Shown in pieces: positions 22,437-35,500 of a DNA stretch of 64,000 bases. The notes beneath the pieces are model-generated. The model worked only from the letters and a program-made list of their open reading frames with translations, had not been told where the DNA came from and searched no databases. Position 1 is the first letter of the stretch, and each line of letters opens with the position of its first letter. The DNA lies in contig NC_087257.1 in NCBI RefSeq assembly GCF_037042905.1, forward strand, positions 10,595,501 to 10,659,500, written 5' to 3'. A program made the position numbers and the translations under genes. The stretch is from Lytechinus pictus. Taxonomy: Eukaryota > Echinodermata > Echinoidea > Temnopleuroida > Toxopneustidae.

Positions 22437-23344
22437 GTGGGGGTGGAAGGGGGTGGCACTGCCCCTATCCCTTTGCCTTGGCTTTTTATTTCATATGTGC
22501 CCACCCCATCCCATTTGGTCAATCGTGGATCCTCCTTGTTGTCAAGCCCAACCCCCTGCAGCAAAAAAGTAATTTTAGATAATAAATAAAATCACATTTT
22601 TATTAGGCTTATTTAAGGGCTTTTCAGTTAAACGTGAATGTTCAAGCCTAAAATGCCATCAAAATTTCATTACATTTTGATGTGAAATAAGAGAAATTAA
22701 AATAAATGTAAAGTCCGCATATTTTCACAAACAGTTATATGCACATCGGCAATGACGGAATCGATTACGTCACACATGCACTGACTATTTGGATATGTTA
22801 ACATTTTTTCATGCAAAATGTATATCTATATATATATATATATATATTCTGATAGAATAGTTTTAATATGTACATTTCTATGATTTGGTTGAGTTCTGTC
22901 ACTGCTTGTATTGCGTTCAGATCGTCACTTTATGTTGGCAGAGATCACATAGAAGTAAGGGAGATCGGCCGGGGACAATAAAAACATATTTTTCCAAATT
23001 TGACTTTATTAAAACTTTATTAAAACTAAATATTTGCTTTATCAAAGGGTATTATGCACTTAACAGATCCAAGATTTTTACCATAAAGATATTAGCCCCA
23101 TATATGATAAAACATGACAGTGTTTTACTCATTTACATAATATTTTCCACTTGCTATATGGGGAACGCTTTGGATTTTTGAGGTTGTTTTGGCTTCACCC
23201 TTTAACTGTAGAAATATACATCAATTTCTATTTGGGTTCTGCATCTATGTACATTAAATTATGTACCGACTGTGGTAAAACAATGCACATTATGCTTTTT
23301 AACTTGAATGCTGCATTCTTTGCCAAAGAAAGTTATAATATTTC
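22437..23344. other. Gene-free stretch with (TA)n microsatellite
   Basis: It holds G-rich then C-rich blocks at 22437-22560 that may be the ends of a small element, and a (TA)n run at about 22823-22848. Short open frames here have no recognisable domain. Confidence 0.4.
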
Positions 23345-23348
23345 TTAA

Positions 23349-23957
23349 AGGACAAGATCACCCCAACAAAAAGTTGATTCGAATAAAATGAGAAAAATCC
23401 AGCAACTATAACACTGAAAATGTCATCAAAATCGGATGTAAAATAAGAAAGGAGTGACATTTTGAAGTGTCTCTTAATTTCACAAAATAGTTATATGCAC
23501 ATCCCGGTCGAACTGAATCACTCACTCACTATTTCTTTTGTATTTTATGAAATATGAAATATTCTGATTTACTCATCATTGTCTTGTGTAACAATTGTGT
23601 AACAAAATTTAATTTCTCCCTAAACATGTGGCATTACCATTGTTTAACTTCATGGTTCAGTCAAGTTGGTCCTTATTGTCAAATCTCTAAAAATTGAAAC
23701 ATTGTATAATTCAAACAATAAAAAACAAAAGAAATAGTGAGTGAGGGACATCATCCATTCTCTCATTTGCATGTGACTAAACTATAACATAGTTATTGAA
23801 AAAAATTGTGAAAAATAAGCAAAACTTTAAATATGATAATTTTTTTATATCACATCCAATTTTGATGAAATATTCAGCATTATACTTGTCTATTTTTTCT
23901 CTATTGAAGCCCCGGGGATTGATGCAAATCAAAATGTTTCTGAGGTGGACTTGACCT
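23349..23957. mobile_element. piggyBac-like palindromic MITE, family D (full length)
   Basis: TTAA (23345-23348) precedes AGGACAAGATCACCCC. The right end GTGGACTTGACCT is followed by TTAA (23958-23961). The halves are inverted copies, with AAAATGTCATCAAAATCGGATG on one side and its diverged inverse on the other. Half-length relatives lie at about 45105-45454 and 53717-53980. It is non-coding. I recall this family as common in echinoid sequence. Confidence 0.75.
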
Positions 23958-24206
23958 TTAAAGAGGGTGAAAATTACAGCTTTGTCTGAAATCAAAACAA
24001 AAAAAATGTATATGCCTCTTTTTCGGACAAAAAGATCTTTAACAAAAGGTATCCATTCCCGAATTACTGTTTTATTCAGAGATCATGTGTACGAAAGACT
24101 TTTTATTAGATATGTAATATTATTGCAATGAAGATAAAATGACAAATAAGTCAAATGGGAAGTTTACTGGTATCAAGCCTTAAATAGGCGTGATAGGACA
24201 GCCATG

Positions 24207-24483
24207 TGGAGCGTTGTGGCCCAGTGGATTAGTCTTCGGACTTTGAAACAGAGGGTCGTGGGTTCGAATCCCAGCCATGACGTCATTTCCTTCAGCAAGA
24301 AACTGATCCACAGTGTGTCGCACTCAACCCAGGTGAGGTAAATGGGTACCGGTAGGAAGTAATTCCTTAAAAAGCTGTGTGCGCTATGAACGCCTATATA
24401 GCTTAGCCGGGTAATATAGGAGCGCCTTGAGCACCTAACAAGGTGGATATGTGCGCAATATAAATACCCTATATTATTATTAA
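24207..24483 (+). mobile_element. tRNA-derived SINE
   Basis: The head contains a pol III A box (TGGCCCAGTGGATTAG) and a B box (GGTTCGAATCCC) at tRNA spacing. It is followed by a body with CTCAACCCAGGTGAGGTAAATGGGTACCGGTAGG and a tail with GCGCAATATAAATACCCTATATT plus an ATT repeat. Related copies occur at 48474-48690 (minus) and 49385-49640 (plus). Confidence 0.75.
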
Positions 24484-24691
24484 TTACCCAGTTTAAGAAG
24501 ACATCACGCACGCAACTCAGGTGGTAAAGGAGTACCTTGAAGTTTATTCCTTGAAATGATTTCCCATTTCTGTAGTAGGCTTGCCAGACTAAAACCAGGG
24601 TAAACATATCAAAGTCCGTTAACACATACTGGAACATAATCGATATGCCCTTATATAAAGGAACTTAGTAGTACTAGTATTATTCTTTTTT

Positions 24692-25852
24692 TTAGATGAT
24701 TTGTCCTCGGTTCCACACCCATACCATTTCAGTGACATTTAAATCCGATATGAAAACATATGCATTCACTCGATGCACTCGACGGTTGTAGCTCTCATCC
24801 TCTTTGAATTTGAATAACAGAAATCTGTCAATGTCACGGACTTCAACTCCCGCCTTCTGCAAGCACATTCCCAGGAAGACGTCCTCCCATTTGAAGATGG
24901 GCGTGGTTAAGGCAGCCCTGTAGGCCTTCTGGACCACGTCTGAAGACAATACATAGGCACCTCCGTTCAGGTATGGCGGGAAAGTGGGGAAGGGGTAGTC
25001 GTCTTCTGATACATAGAACTTCTTCTTTGCATTCCGCACCGGCGCTGTCCAGACCCATGTTTTCCCAGTGGCGTAGTCGGTAAGTGGTGCGTTGGTCAGC
25101 ACTTTGTCATGGAAGAGCCGTTGGTTCATCATGGTGTCGTCGTCGATCTTCATGGCGTACTGGGCGTGTCTGCAGTAGTTGGTCACCCATTTCAACCCCA
25201 TCACCGTCTTCACGGTCAGGTTGAGGTAGCTGTCAACAAAGTCCTCCTGGACGATGTCTCCATGGTGAGCGGACTCTGAATCAATATCTCGTTGCAGAGT
25301 TTCATTGGATGTGGCGCCGAGAAGGAAAACTGTCCGCACCACTCCCTTTCCTCTTAACATGCTTAAAGAGTCCCAGTGTCTCCGGTCCCCGTAAGTTTTT
25401 CGAATCGTCTGTCGTCTGAGAAAATGATGAGGTGCGGATATCGAATAGAAAATCACAAATACCTTCAATCTCTTTCCACTATTTTTCAAGCAAGTCCGTG
25501 ATGGGTTGTGGATGTATTTGTAGTCATGTGGATCCGTCTGACCATTCAGTTGACCAGCATCGTTTTTATTTAGTTTGTCCTCTTTTTTGGGGACCACAGC
25601 ATCGTCAGAAGAGTGTTTTTCACCTCCGGCAACCAAGTCAGCTTCTTCCTCAAGAGCCACCAGACGATTATCGCCTACCAGTCCTTTGACCACGGTGGCA
25701 TGCTGGCGTCGGATGTGATCCGGGGCTTGTGAGATGCTGATCTGGATTTGTTCCTCCATTCGGACAACCTGACCAAACTGTGACAGAGAACCCAGCAGGA
25801 GCACACCACTCAAGAAGCCAATGGAATAAAGCATAAGACTTCTACGCGACAT
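24692..25852 (-). CDS. GT31 beta-1,3-galactosyl/N-acetylglucosaminyltransferase
   Basis: A predicted Golgi type II membrane enzyme that adds galactose or GlcNAc in beta-1,3 linkage from a UDP-sugar. I start at 25852 because MSRRSLML begins a short cytosolic tail plus signal anchor (about residues 5-21); an upstream in-frame ATG at 25981 gives only an unlikely extension. The 386 residues show a stem rich in charged residues (50-115), then GT31 motifs: RRQTIRKTYG (146-155), EDFVDSYLNLTVKT (203-216), a DDD metal and UDP-sugar site (237-239), FPPYLNGGAYVLS (291-303) and EDVFLGMC (323-330). It is a single exon, as is usual for B3GALT-type genes. Donor and acceptor specificity cannot be read from sequence. 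Confidence 0.92.
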   Translation of the reverse strand: MSRRSLMLYSIGFLSGVLLLGSLSQFGQVVRMEEQIQISISQAPDHIRRQHATVVKGLVGDNRLVALEEEADLVAGGEKHSSDDAVVPKKEDKLNKNDAGQLNGQTDPHDYKYIHNPSRTCLKNSGKRLKVFVIFYSISAPHHFLRRQTIRKTYGDRRHWDSLSMLRGKGVVRTVFLLGATSNETLQRDIDSESAHHGDIVQEDFVDSYLNLTVKTVMGLKWVTNYCRHAQYAMKIDDDTMMNQRLFHDKVLTNAPLTDYATGKTWVWTAPVRNAKKKFYVSEDDYPFPTFPPYLNGGAYVLSSDVVQKAYRAALTTPIFKWEDVFLGMCLQKAGVEVRDIDRFLLFKFKEDESYNRRVHRVNAYVFISDLNVTEMVWVWNRGQII

Positions 25853-25981
25853 GTTAAACGATACTATTAGGTCATCAGCATGTAGGAATGAAGTTTCTAT
25901 AGTCCATCGAGGTCGAAATTGAATATTCATCAAAATATGAGCAGAAACGCGTTTGTATAGGCCATATAGGGCATACACCAA

Positions 25982-27530
25982 CAGTCACACCTCTTCCAAT
26001 GTAAACTGTTCTTTGATTTATTTTAACACAAGATCCGATAGATACTTTCTTAGTGCGGAGATGTTGACGAGAAGGCGCATTCCGGTAAATAGCTTCCTGC
26101 TATTGTGTTGCACTTGCTCCCACTAAATGTTTAGGACTGATGGCTTTCGTTTGTTTGCTGGTGATTCAACCACCCTTTCACTGTTATTTTCTAACACTTT
26201 CTAACTAGGTCGGATGAGAAGTTAGCCTATGTATATTGGGATGTATAGCTGTAGTTGTTACTGCACAAAATTGACAACAAACTTGATAGAACATCATTCT
26301 GTAGTGAAAAAACGTCAGGGAGGAAACATTTACCGTGAATGAAGTCAGCTTGGTCAGAAAAGATGCATAATACCAAACAACATTCTGAATCATAGCTCTT
26401 TAAAATTGGACAGAAGTTTTGATTGGTGCAAAAATGATAGCGTTTTTTTTTTTCTTGTTCAACCGCCGAAAGATATAATTTTATTTTTTTGCACCACGCA
26501 TGCCATGTAGATGAGTAAATACAATATTATAATGGCTTTCTGTAATTGCAAATTTGTTCGAAAGATGTAGATTATATTTCTTTTTATCTTCGTTCTCGAC
26601 TACTTATGAAACTCTATATAATTTATGGCCATTGATATAATTTTATCTTTCATATCATTTTCTGCAAAGGTATAAATTTTCATATGGACCTGGTAAATAA
26701 ATAGATAAATAAATAAATAAATAAGTATATAGTGAAGTCATATAAGCGATACAATTATATTCAATTGTATTTGAAAATAAAAGGAAAGGGATATTGTAAA
26801 AGGAAAAATACCTCTTTTTGCAGGTTATATTTTCATTTTGTTTATTTGCTTATATTCCTTGCATTGTATATTTGTCTTGTATCATTTTGTACTTCTTGTT
26901 ATGAACAAAATGCTGGCAATTGCCAGTGAAGTTCTAATAAATTCAATTCAAATTCAATTCAATTCATGAAAACAGAAGTGCGTTTTAATGTTTTCTAATT
27001 TCATAATAACAACAGTTTTATTCTATTTTGTATCTAAATTGTCCATAATGATCCCCGGAATGATCCCAAACATTCTTCATGCAAGTTGTGATGTTTAAGC
27101 CTATTTCATTATAAAAGTTTTATTGAACTATACCGTGCTGGTTAACACGAAAGTCATCTACCTATTTCCGACATAATATGTCCGAATTAGTTTCTGAAAA
27201 ATATGATTTAAAAGCAATTCCCTGATTGATGCTCAAATGATTGATTGTAAGTGAACTCTGCAGTATAGCCGCATCATACCACATAAGCAAACGAATTAGA
27301 AACAAACATTGTGTGAGGAAGTTTGTCTTCTTTGCTACCGAATAGAACATGTCTTCTCTTTTGTTATGGTATATTTGCTCGACTCTCTGTAAACATTATT
27401 TGCTACAAGTGGTCTCTACTAAAAAGACACAAATCTGTGTGTCTTCATTCGATCGTTCTGGTCTATAAGCCGTCTATCGTATCTATAAACGTCTCTCTAA
27501 AAATCTCTCCCTGAAAACAACTTTAACAGT
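25982..27530. other. Gene-free stretch, AT-rich, with AATA microsatellite and LINE-like tail
   Basis: It contains an (AATA)n run at about 26693-26724. A segment ending near 26965 has CTGGCAATTGCCAG and a tail of repeated AATTC units, typical of a non-LTR 3' end. No splice-supported coding was seen. The promoter of the glycosyltransferase should be near 25.9-26.3 kb but shows no clear TATA box. Confidence 0.4.
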
Positions 27531-27534
27531 CTTA

Positions 27535-27760
27535 TGGGGCGTTGCAAGAAACTTGCGATCAATTGCAAGTCAACATTCTTTCCAAAAATCAAGCATAAGC
27601 CGTGCAATTAAGTGCAAATTTGCAATTGATCGCTAATATGCTCCATGAAACAAGGAACGTAGTCTGATTTGCTATAGTTAAAAGTTATCAATCAATTGTG
27701 AAATTGCAACAGAATATTTGCGATTGATTGCAAATATTTGAATATTATTGCAACACCCCC
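27535..27760. mobile_element. MITE family G, copy 1 (GGGGCGTTGCAAG ends)
   Basis: The left end GGGGCGTTGCAAGAAAC is the inverse of the right end TTGCAACACCCCC, with subterminal GATCAATTGCAA repeats. Flanks are TTA and TAA. A better preserved copy at 53285-53502 has TTA on both sides, fitting a PIF/Harbinger-type 3-bp duplication. Confidence 0.65.
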
Positions 27761-27799
27761 TAAGAAAACCAAGGTCTGATTATCTAAGCATCGAAGGTG

Positions 27800-27965
27800 G
27801 CGCTACACACTGTAAAAACGCTGTTTAAGCCCGTCACTCTAACAACTATTTCTTTAAATTTTAAACAGTTGTTTAAACTTTTTGTAACAACTTGTTTAAA
27901 GTTTAAACAACAGTTGTTAGAGTGATGGACTTAAACAATATTGCTTAACAGTTTTAACAGATAAC
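27800..27965. mobile_element. Palindromic MITE with CACTCTAACAAC arms
   Basis: GTTTAAGCCCGTCACTCTAACAACT on the left and its diverged inverse, AGTTGTTAGAGTGATGGACTTAAAC, on the right enclose GTTTAAAC-type palindromes. No target duplication was resolved. Confidence 0.5.
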
Positions 27966-28554
27966 AGATAACGTATAGTGTTAAGTATATGAGTTGTTAA
28001 TGTTTCTATTACTTTGTAAAGAGATGATATTCATTTGCTATATGTATATTCTTTTGTATATGTCAAGAATTGAAGTTGTTATCAAATAAAAACCTTTTGA
28101 TTAAAAAGAATCTTTCACCCTGAAAATTTTGAAAAATTGGTCTGAAAGGAGCCAGTTTTAATCCGGTGACAGAAATTTCTTATTTGTATTGTTATTGAAT
28201 GAAATCATTCATTTAAAAAATTGTTACTGAGAAACAGGCGGATGGAAAAAGAATAAAATTCTAGGATGAAATATAATAATATGTTCATGTCAGGATTTTA
28301 TACATGACATTATCTTTATAAACTTTACCCCTCCCGGCAACCAATTGCATTTGGCGTGCCCCGTTTATTTTACCACGTACCCTCTTATATGTCACTTCAT
28401 TTTAGTTAGTATTATTGATCAAGGCTTATATGATGTAAAATAATTTGAGAACATAAAAAAAAAATGAGAATTGAAATTTAAAAGAGTGTATAGAAAGGAA
28501 TTAACTTAAAAAAAAGACTATAGAGTAAAAATGGCTCATATTCAGGCCAATTTT

Positions 28555-29045
28555 TCAATAATTTCAGTTCGCGCCTCGCGCTCGCATTATTGGTCTAATC
28601 CTTACATATCCGTAGTTCCTATTTTTGTTGTAGAAATAAAGATAACATAATTTATACTTGAAGCTTACCCACCCACCCCGCTGGCATACAGATGAGGTTT
28701 GGGAGCCATGGACCCCACCCCCCCCCCCCCAAAAAAAAAAAAAAAAAAAAAAAAAATGAATAAATGAATAAATAAATAAATAAATAAATAAAAATGAATA
28801 ATTATAATAATGAATATAAAATAAAATGAAAAAGTATCACGACCAAGAAAGAATTAGGAGAATAGGGAGAAAAGGAAAAGCAAAAATGGCGAAGTGACAT
28901 TTATCACAAAATCATTTTTTTGTTTTTAAATATGTCTAACGCCGGCCCTTACACAATGTCTGAATACCCTAAATTTGTATACCGGTACTTGTTGCGCCAC
29001 AGACACCCCCCCCCCCCCCCCCAATCAAAAAAGAGGGAAATCCCT
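28555..29045. repeat. hAT-like repeat relic, homopolymers and (AAAT)n
   Basis: TTCAGTTCGCGCCTCGCGCTCGCATTATTGG at 28563 matches the repeat core of the nested hAT-like element at 13.9-14.4 kb. A C run, a long A run and (AAAT)n follow at about 28718-28795, and another C run near 29006-29020. Confidence 0.5.
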
Positions 29046-29506
29046 CACTACATGATTGTGAACAATATTTTGTGAGCATGCAGTCATCCTCCCCCTCCCC
29101 CATCCATCGATAATTATAACCCATGGGTTTGTTACCAATGAATTTTCTTCATTTTGTTATAAATATTGCTAGGGGTTCCTAAAGTCACGAGAACCAAATA
29201 GTTTAAGTGACTTCATTATTTTCCTCTCTAGTAGAGTCTAGAGAATAAATACACTATTTTCTAACTTACTCTATTTGGCGAATACACCTGTTTGCTTGGT
29301 TACAGCGCATGCGTTTTGGCACTTGTTCAGCGGCACTTAGCAACGTATGTGTACATGCATTGTGACGTATTGGCGATGCGATGACTGGTGTGCCGCAGCG
29401 TTGGAAAACGAGGAAAGTTGAGAATATCAAGAAAACTGACTAAATATCATTATCAAACAGGAATATATTTGCAATATTTAATAACTATTAATTATCATCT
29501 ACATCC

Positions 29507-32500
29507 ATGGCTCAAGAGCAAGTACGGCATGGCCGAAGGAGAGGGCAAACAAAGAGTAAGTAACTGAAATAGTATTCATCTGTCTCCGACTCCGGGATCT
29601 GTCTCTGGCATCCCCGCCATAGCCCACGTCGCGCTGCCGCTGCGCCGGCGCGCCTGGCCGCGATATGTGCAAAGCTAGCATAATTGGCTTGGGCTGGCAT
29701 GCAGCGACTGTTAGTGTTGGGATGGGGGGTCGGGTGTCCGTACACTTTATATTTTTGAAGCCTTCTTTTTTGTCTTTGGATTACACTAAAAATATGAATT
29801 CAAGGCCTTATCCTGAAATAAGCCGCCTCTCTTCTCGTGTGTGTCAGTGTGTGTGCGCTCGAGCTTGTTCATGTTGTGTACAAAGACAATAGACATGGGA
29901 GAGGAAAGAAGTCACCGCCGCTGACGAAATGAACGGCAGTTAATGGAGTGGTGACTTAAACCAGGATAATGCCGAATTCAATAGTTGTAATCATGTTCTA
30001 TTTTGTTCTCTAGATCTATAATATTTCCTAACATTTTGTACTAAAAATTGATGAAACTTCGCTTGTATAAATTTTTCCAAATGACTTTCTAAAATTAATC
30101 GTCCGGAGTTTTTTTAGATGAAGCCAGGACAGGTTGTTTGCGCGCCTAACTGTTACTTAGTTAAAAATGACCGAACATTGGACATGACTTTGTTTAACGT
30201 TCCACGATAATCTTATTTGATTTTAAAGAGCAAGTGCGCCAAAAGTCTCATCCAATATAGACAGCTGGCAGCCGTCTGTTTCGAGGAGTTTTTAAACATT
30301 TTTTTATTTTTTAAATTTCTCCTCATACACAGACGGCTCGCTATCGTGCTGCCACCATTAGGGGACTTACAATGCAAAATCCCCCCGTCGGGGCTCTTCA
30401 ATTTTTGTCTTTAATGAATCAAACTTTTGAAAATTAATGCGACTGAAATGCAAAGTAATATTCCCTCTTTTCATTAATTGCCCCAAAACGGGGAAAATCA
30501 AGTTAAAGTTGAATTAAGAAGACGATTCCAAATATTGAGATATTTACATTAATAGCAACCTTACAACCCCCCAAACACTAATAGGTGATTCGACCCCCCA
30601 TTTTCTTTTTTCAAAATAGTGAATTTGAACGATTTATCCCTACCCATTTTCCTGAGTTCGCTCCTGCAATGCCTACCGAGACGGGTGTTCTTTGAGTGTG
30701 ACGTCACCGGGGGGTATTCGGTCCCGGTTTAGTAAACAAGGCAGTGCCGTTTTGTGTACTATGCACGTACTCCTTCATATGGAATAACTGCAGTTGAAGT
30801 TGTATCTGCGAGCCATAGAACTTGCAAAGAGGAAATGATTAAAATATTTGTGGCCGTACTATTATTCCAAATATGTGAATTCCCTCAGAATGATACCATA
30901 GACCCTAAAGGAATAATTTCAAGGTGAATAATATGAAATTTGATCGAGATCTTCTCACCAGTCGATAACGTAGCAGACGTGTTATTATGACATATTTATC
31001 CGCGTGTGACGCGGCTCTTGCAAAAAAACACAGTTGGTTGCGGAATTGCTTTGTGCCGACCGGCCGCCCGCTCCGGCGCAGCTAGCTGTCGAGCTACCGT
31101 ACCGTTCTTGTTGTCTTCAACCATAGAGCTGTATACTAATTACTATATATCTTTCTGTCTTCAACTCACTTCCGAATTGCGTTTGTATGTGTGACGGTGA
31201 CCCCTAGCGTAATTAAATATAGAAAACAACTCAGAAGGCCGAGAAAGAATACTATACGTTTGGTTCAAGATTGTTCTGTGGAATGAGCTATGAGTGGAAA
31301 TGATCCAGAGGATATAAAAGTGGAGTCAAAGACAAAAGAAAAGAAGAAAAAACGCCAGGGGATCGCTGCACGGCCATGAACTAAGTCGACATACCAGACC
31401 ATAACAGTACACTCAATGCCTGAGTGTTGTGTGTACTAGTATTATGCGTTCAGCGCGCGCTGAGCTAGCCGCCGGAATTACTTTCCAGCTACTCACTTGA
31501 TTGAACATCGTGATAAAATAAATGAGAAATAGTGAAAATATCATTCAATAACTCACTGTTTGCTATCTTACATCATGATTGAAGAGTTCATGGTGGTTAT
31601 TCATACTGTTTTTTATACAGGGAAAGTAAAGATTTGTACATATCAGTCCTATTTGTTTGATTTGAGTTGCTTTGAAAAAAAATTGTAAAATATCTTTCTC
31701 TCTCTGCATAGCATTTCTGTATGACATTCAGGCACCTCTTATACTAAATTCCCCCCGGTGACGTCACACTCCGAGTGACTTTTCTGTACACTCGTCTCTC
31801 GGGCTCTGACAGGTGGCTAATTTCATAGACTTTCAAAGCAAAATATCGAGAAGGCAGAGGATTATTGTGACATGCTATGTGTTTGAACAACTTATATATA
31901 CTATATATTGTATGTAGAACCTATATTTATGGAAACTCACCCCCTTCTTAATTCAACTTTAAAAGGAACAAAAACAGTGACTTACCTCGGCTGTCGCGCA
32001 ACTTCACTGCCCTGTTTTATCCGAACTTAATACACATAAACATATGGCCATTGAGTCCCCTGTACAGATTGCGCTAGAACTTCGGTCTCTGTATTTGGTG
32101 AGTGAAGCCAACATGGTTCAGCTGAACAACCAACATAACAGAGACTGAAGCTATTGGTCTACATCCAATGAAGACCAAAAAGCCTGCCAGGCGTAACATT
32201 AGGCATACCGTAGGCCTAGATTTACGTTAGTCTCATCGTCTAAAGTGAAAAACAATGGTGTCCCAGCCCGAGGGCTGAGGCGAGAAGCCTGTGGCCTGCT
32301 GTGCTGTGTGCAGTGTTTAGGGACAGTGATTTTCCGCGATCGCGGAAAACGGACGGAATTCACGGAAAGGGCCTTTTGAAACGGAAAATGGCATTTCAAA
32401 CGGAAAATCACGGAAAACGTATTTTCCCTCAAAATACACAGAATAGCAACAGAAATTACTCCAAAATCACAACAAAATGAGAATATTAAATGGCAAAAAA

Positions 32501-35500
32501 AACCCAGAAAACACGATCTTACTTCGCTACTATCATGACAATTCACACATCGTGACTGCACTCGACATCAGCACACTCGATTGTACCCCGCACCGTACCC
32601 GTACCCGGCCGGCCGGGTTGGGCTTCACATGCACACATGTATCGTTCAACTACATGTACACAGTTGTGTGTTGCTGCCCTCTACGTTTGAAGATGTAACA
32701 GCACGATATCGTGGTCTTAAAATCCAAGATGGCGGATTGGGAAAAGACGATGACTGATGATAACGATGTCCAAAACCCCCCAAAATTATCGATGAAATAT
32801 CATTTCACCGTGAAATAATGCTAATAATATGAAAGGTGAGGATGTATGCATGCAAAATGGGTGTGTTAGAATATTTTATTCACCCGCATAGATCCGATTA
32901 GAACGGATTTTATTGTGTTGTTGGTACAGTAGCAGATACAAATTTTGACCAGTGCGAGTGTGCATGTAAATGTGTAAACGGAATTGTCACTTTTCCGTGT
33001 GTACAAAGTCTATGGGGAAACGGAATTTCCGTTTTCTGACATGCTGAAACGGAATTTGAGATTTTCTGAAACGGAAAAGGCAATTTTTTGAAATGGAAAA
33101 TCACTGTCCCTAAGTGTTTCCACAGTCACAGATCCAAAATAAATTTCCCGAAACTGAATCCCAAATTTTCTGAAATAGATATTTTCTGGAATTATCAAAT
33201 TTGATTTAAAAATCAGGCAATAATACAGCGAGCCTGAATTTGATTTGGTTCAGGTGGCCAAGGAATTAGCATTATTTTGTTCATGCCCTCTTTAAAAATC
33301 AGAACAAATTACAAAATGCGAGTGGAAAATTTTGAGCTACATATCAGTATGGAAGTATACCGCACAGTATAACCTGAATTTGTTGCTAGGTAGACCTCTA
33401 ATTGTTTAATTGTAATTTTCAGATTTTACCTTTAATTAAGTTCATTAACTATTACACACATACACACTTAGGATGAAATATTGAGATTATCAATTCAAAT
33501 TGAAAATTGTAACGAAAAATAATAGAGTGTAGATTAGGTTCTTTGTAATTATTTTACAAACATTGCTGGAAATATTTTTGTTATCAGTTTACTCTAGCCT
33601 CTAGGCCTATGTGAAAAAAGGGAATGTTTTCTTACCTAGATAGAGAAATACACATGTACTTAGTGAATCAAGTATGTTATTGCTTCCTCAGATTCACCGA
33701 TGGGTAATCGGTCGAAGATGGCTCCCCAAGGCGGACCCGCAGGAGGCATGCTCCTTCCTGATGGCACAGATCTCCGTGAGGTCACTATTCTCTCGAAATC
33801 AGACTGGTCTCGTATTGGGGCTCAGCTGGAGCGGAAGCAGCGGGAGGAGGAAGCAATTCGAGCCAAGCGGGAAGCCAAAGAAGCCCTTCAACAACAGACA
33901 AAGGATATGGTCAAAAATTGGAGTAACACTATCGCTGTAAGTATTGGTGTCTCATAGAGTATCTTCAAAGGGTGCCAGGGTTGGAGGACTCTGCTACAAG
34001 TAGATCAGAGTCAAAGCTTTCTAATTTTCCCTCTTGATAAAGATATGTGAAAATTGCACGTTAGCATCAATGCTCGTTTTCGTATCCATGGTAACTGAAA
34101 TATCTACCAGAATACAAATATCTATGTAAATGATAAAAAGTTTTCAACCGCAAGTTCTTTCATGCTAAAATTGAATGAAAATCGGTTAGATTATACCAAT
34201 ACTTACAAGTTTTTAAGTCATAGCAATGATCAAGCACATTTCAGAGAAGTTGAGTATTAAATTGTATAATTACTATACTTCAAACTTTTAGGGACATGAA
34301 AGAATATTCCCTGAAGGAAAGTGCAAGAATATGATAAAAATATAATGTTTTGAACAAATGGCAATAATTTCTCCAATTGCTTGAGTTTATAAGGCAGTGT
34401 TCACTATCATTTTAAGTACCCGCTGCTACCAGTAGCTGTTTCCAGTATGTATTTAAATTCTATGTAACTATACATGGTATTAAATATTTTTGGAGTTTTG
34501 ACTATAGTTTACCCATCATTCTCACTTTCACCTTCAGGGTCAAAGGTTACAGAAGCTAGAAGCCCGCAAGATCAGAGAAGAGAAGGAAGAAGCAGAGCGG
34601 GTCCAAATTGACATTGAAGAAGCCAAATATCAAGCACAAAAGAGAAAAGAAGCCATTGAGAAAGCAAAGACGCTACAGTATTATCAGACAGACAGGGTTA
34701 AAGGATTCCATGTAAGTTTAGTTGGTAGATTGCTAATTGGTCTACACACACTTGCAAGTATTCTGAAGTCGGGTTTAAGTTAGACTACTGGCTAACTCTG
34801 TGCTAAAACTATGGAAAGCCAAAAATGTCAAAATTTTCCTTACATTGTATGTTTCTTATGTGCTCTTTCCTAACTCTTGTATGGTGAAGACAGCTGTCTT
34901 ATTTACCCTTTTCAGACAATTAAGAATGATTTGAGAGCCAAAGGAGCCACGATTTATGCCATGATTGGCTATCCATAGTTAAACCACAACTTTCGACCAG
35001 AGTTTAATAAACCCGACGTCAAATTATGGGCCGCTTTGTCTACTTGGTCTCGTCTTAGATGACCTAATCAGACTTTGTCTACTACCAGGGCCCCATCTTA
35101 CAAAGAGTTAAGATTCATCCGAGCAACCTCAAATAAATGGAAATTCATCAATGTCAGAAACTTTTCTTTAGCAAATTTGCCCTACAGATGTCCTTTGAAA
35201 AAAAAGAGACTCACACTGAATTTTCAAGAAAACAATGATTGTATGAATATACATGATCATATCTAAAAAATATTTTGAACACAGGTCTAGTTTAGATGTT
35301 GACGTTGCTGGCTTTCCCTAGTTGTGGTTGATCGGATCAGTCGTAACTCTTTGTAAGACGGGGTCCAGTTTGTCCATTAGAATGGATTAGCTATCTGAGA
35401 AGTTGACCATCTGCTTTTAGACCAAGTGAATATAAACCTGGGCCTCTTAACACAAAGCTTAACGATCATTGCAGAACATTGTTTCTACGATTGATTGCAT

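Noticed and set aside
24173-24637. 154-codon minus-strand frame
   Set aside because: It is the antisense of a tRNA-derived SINE with clear A and B boxes.
29165-29506. RFX X-box in the CFAP210 promoter
   Set aside because: Only half-sites (GGTTAC, TAGCAAC) were seen, with wrong spacing. Expected for a ciliary gene but not supported here.
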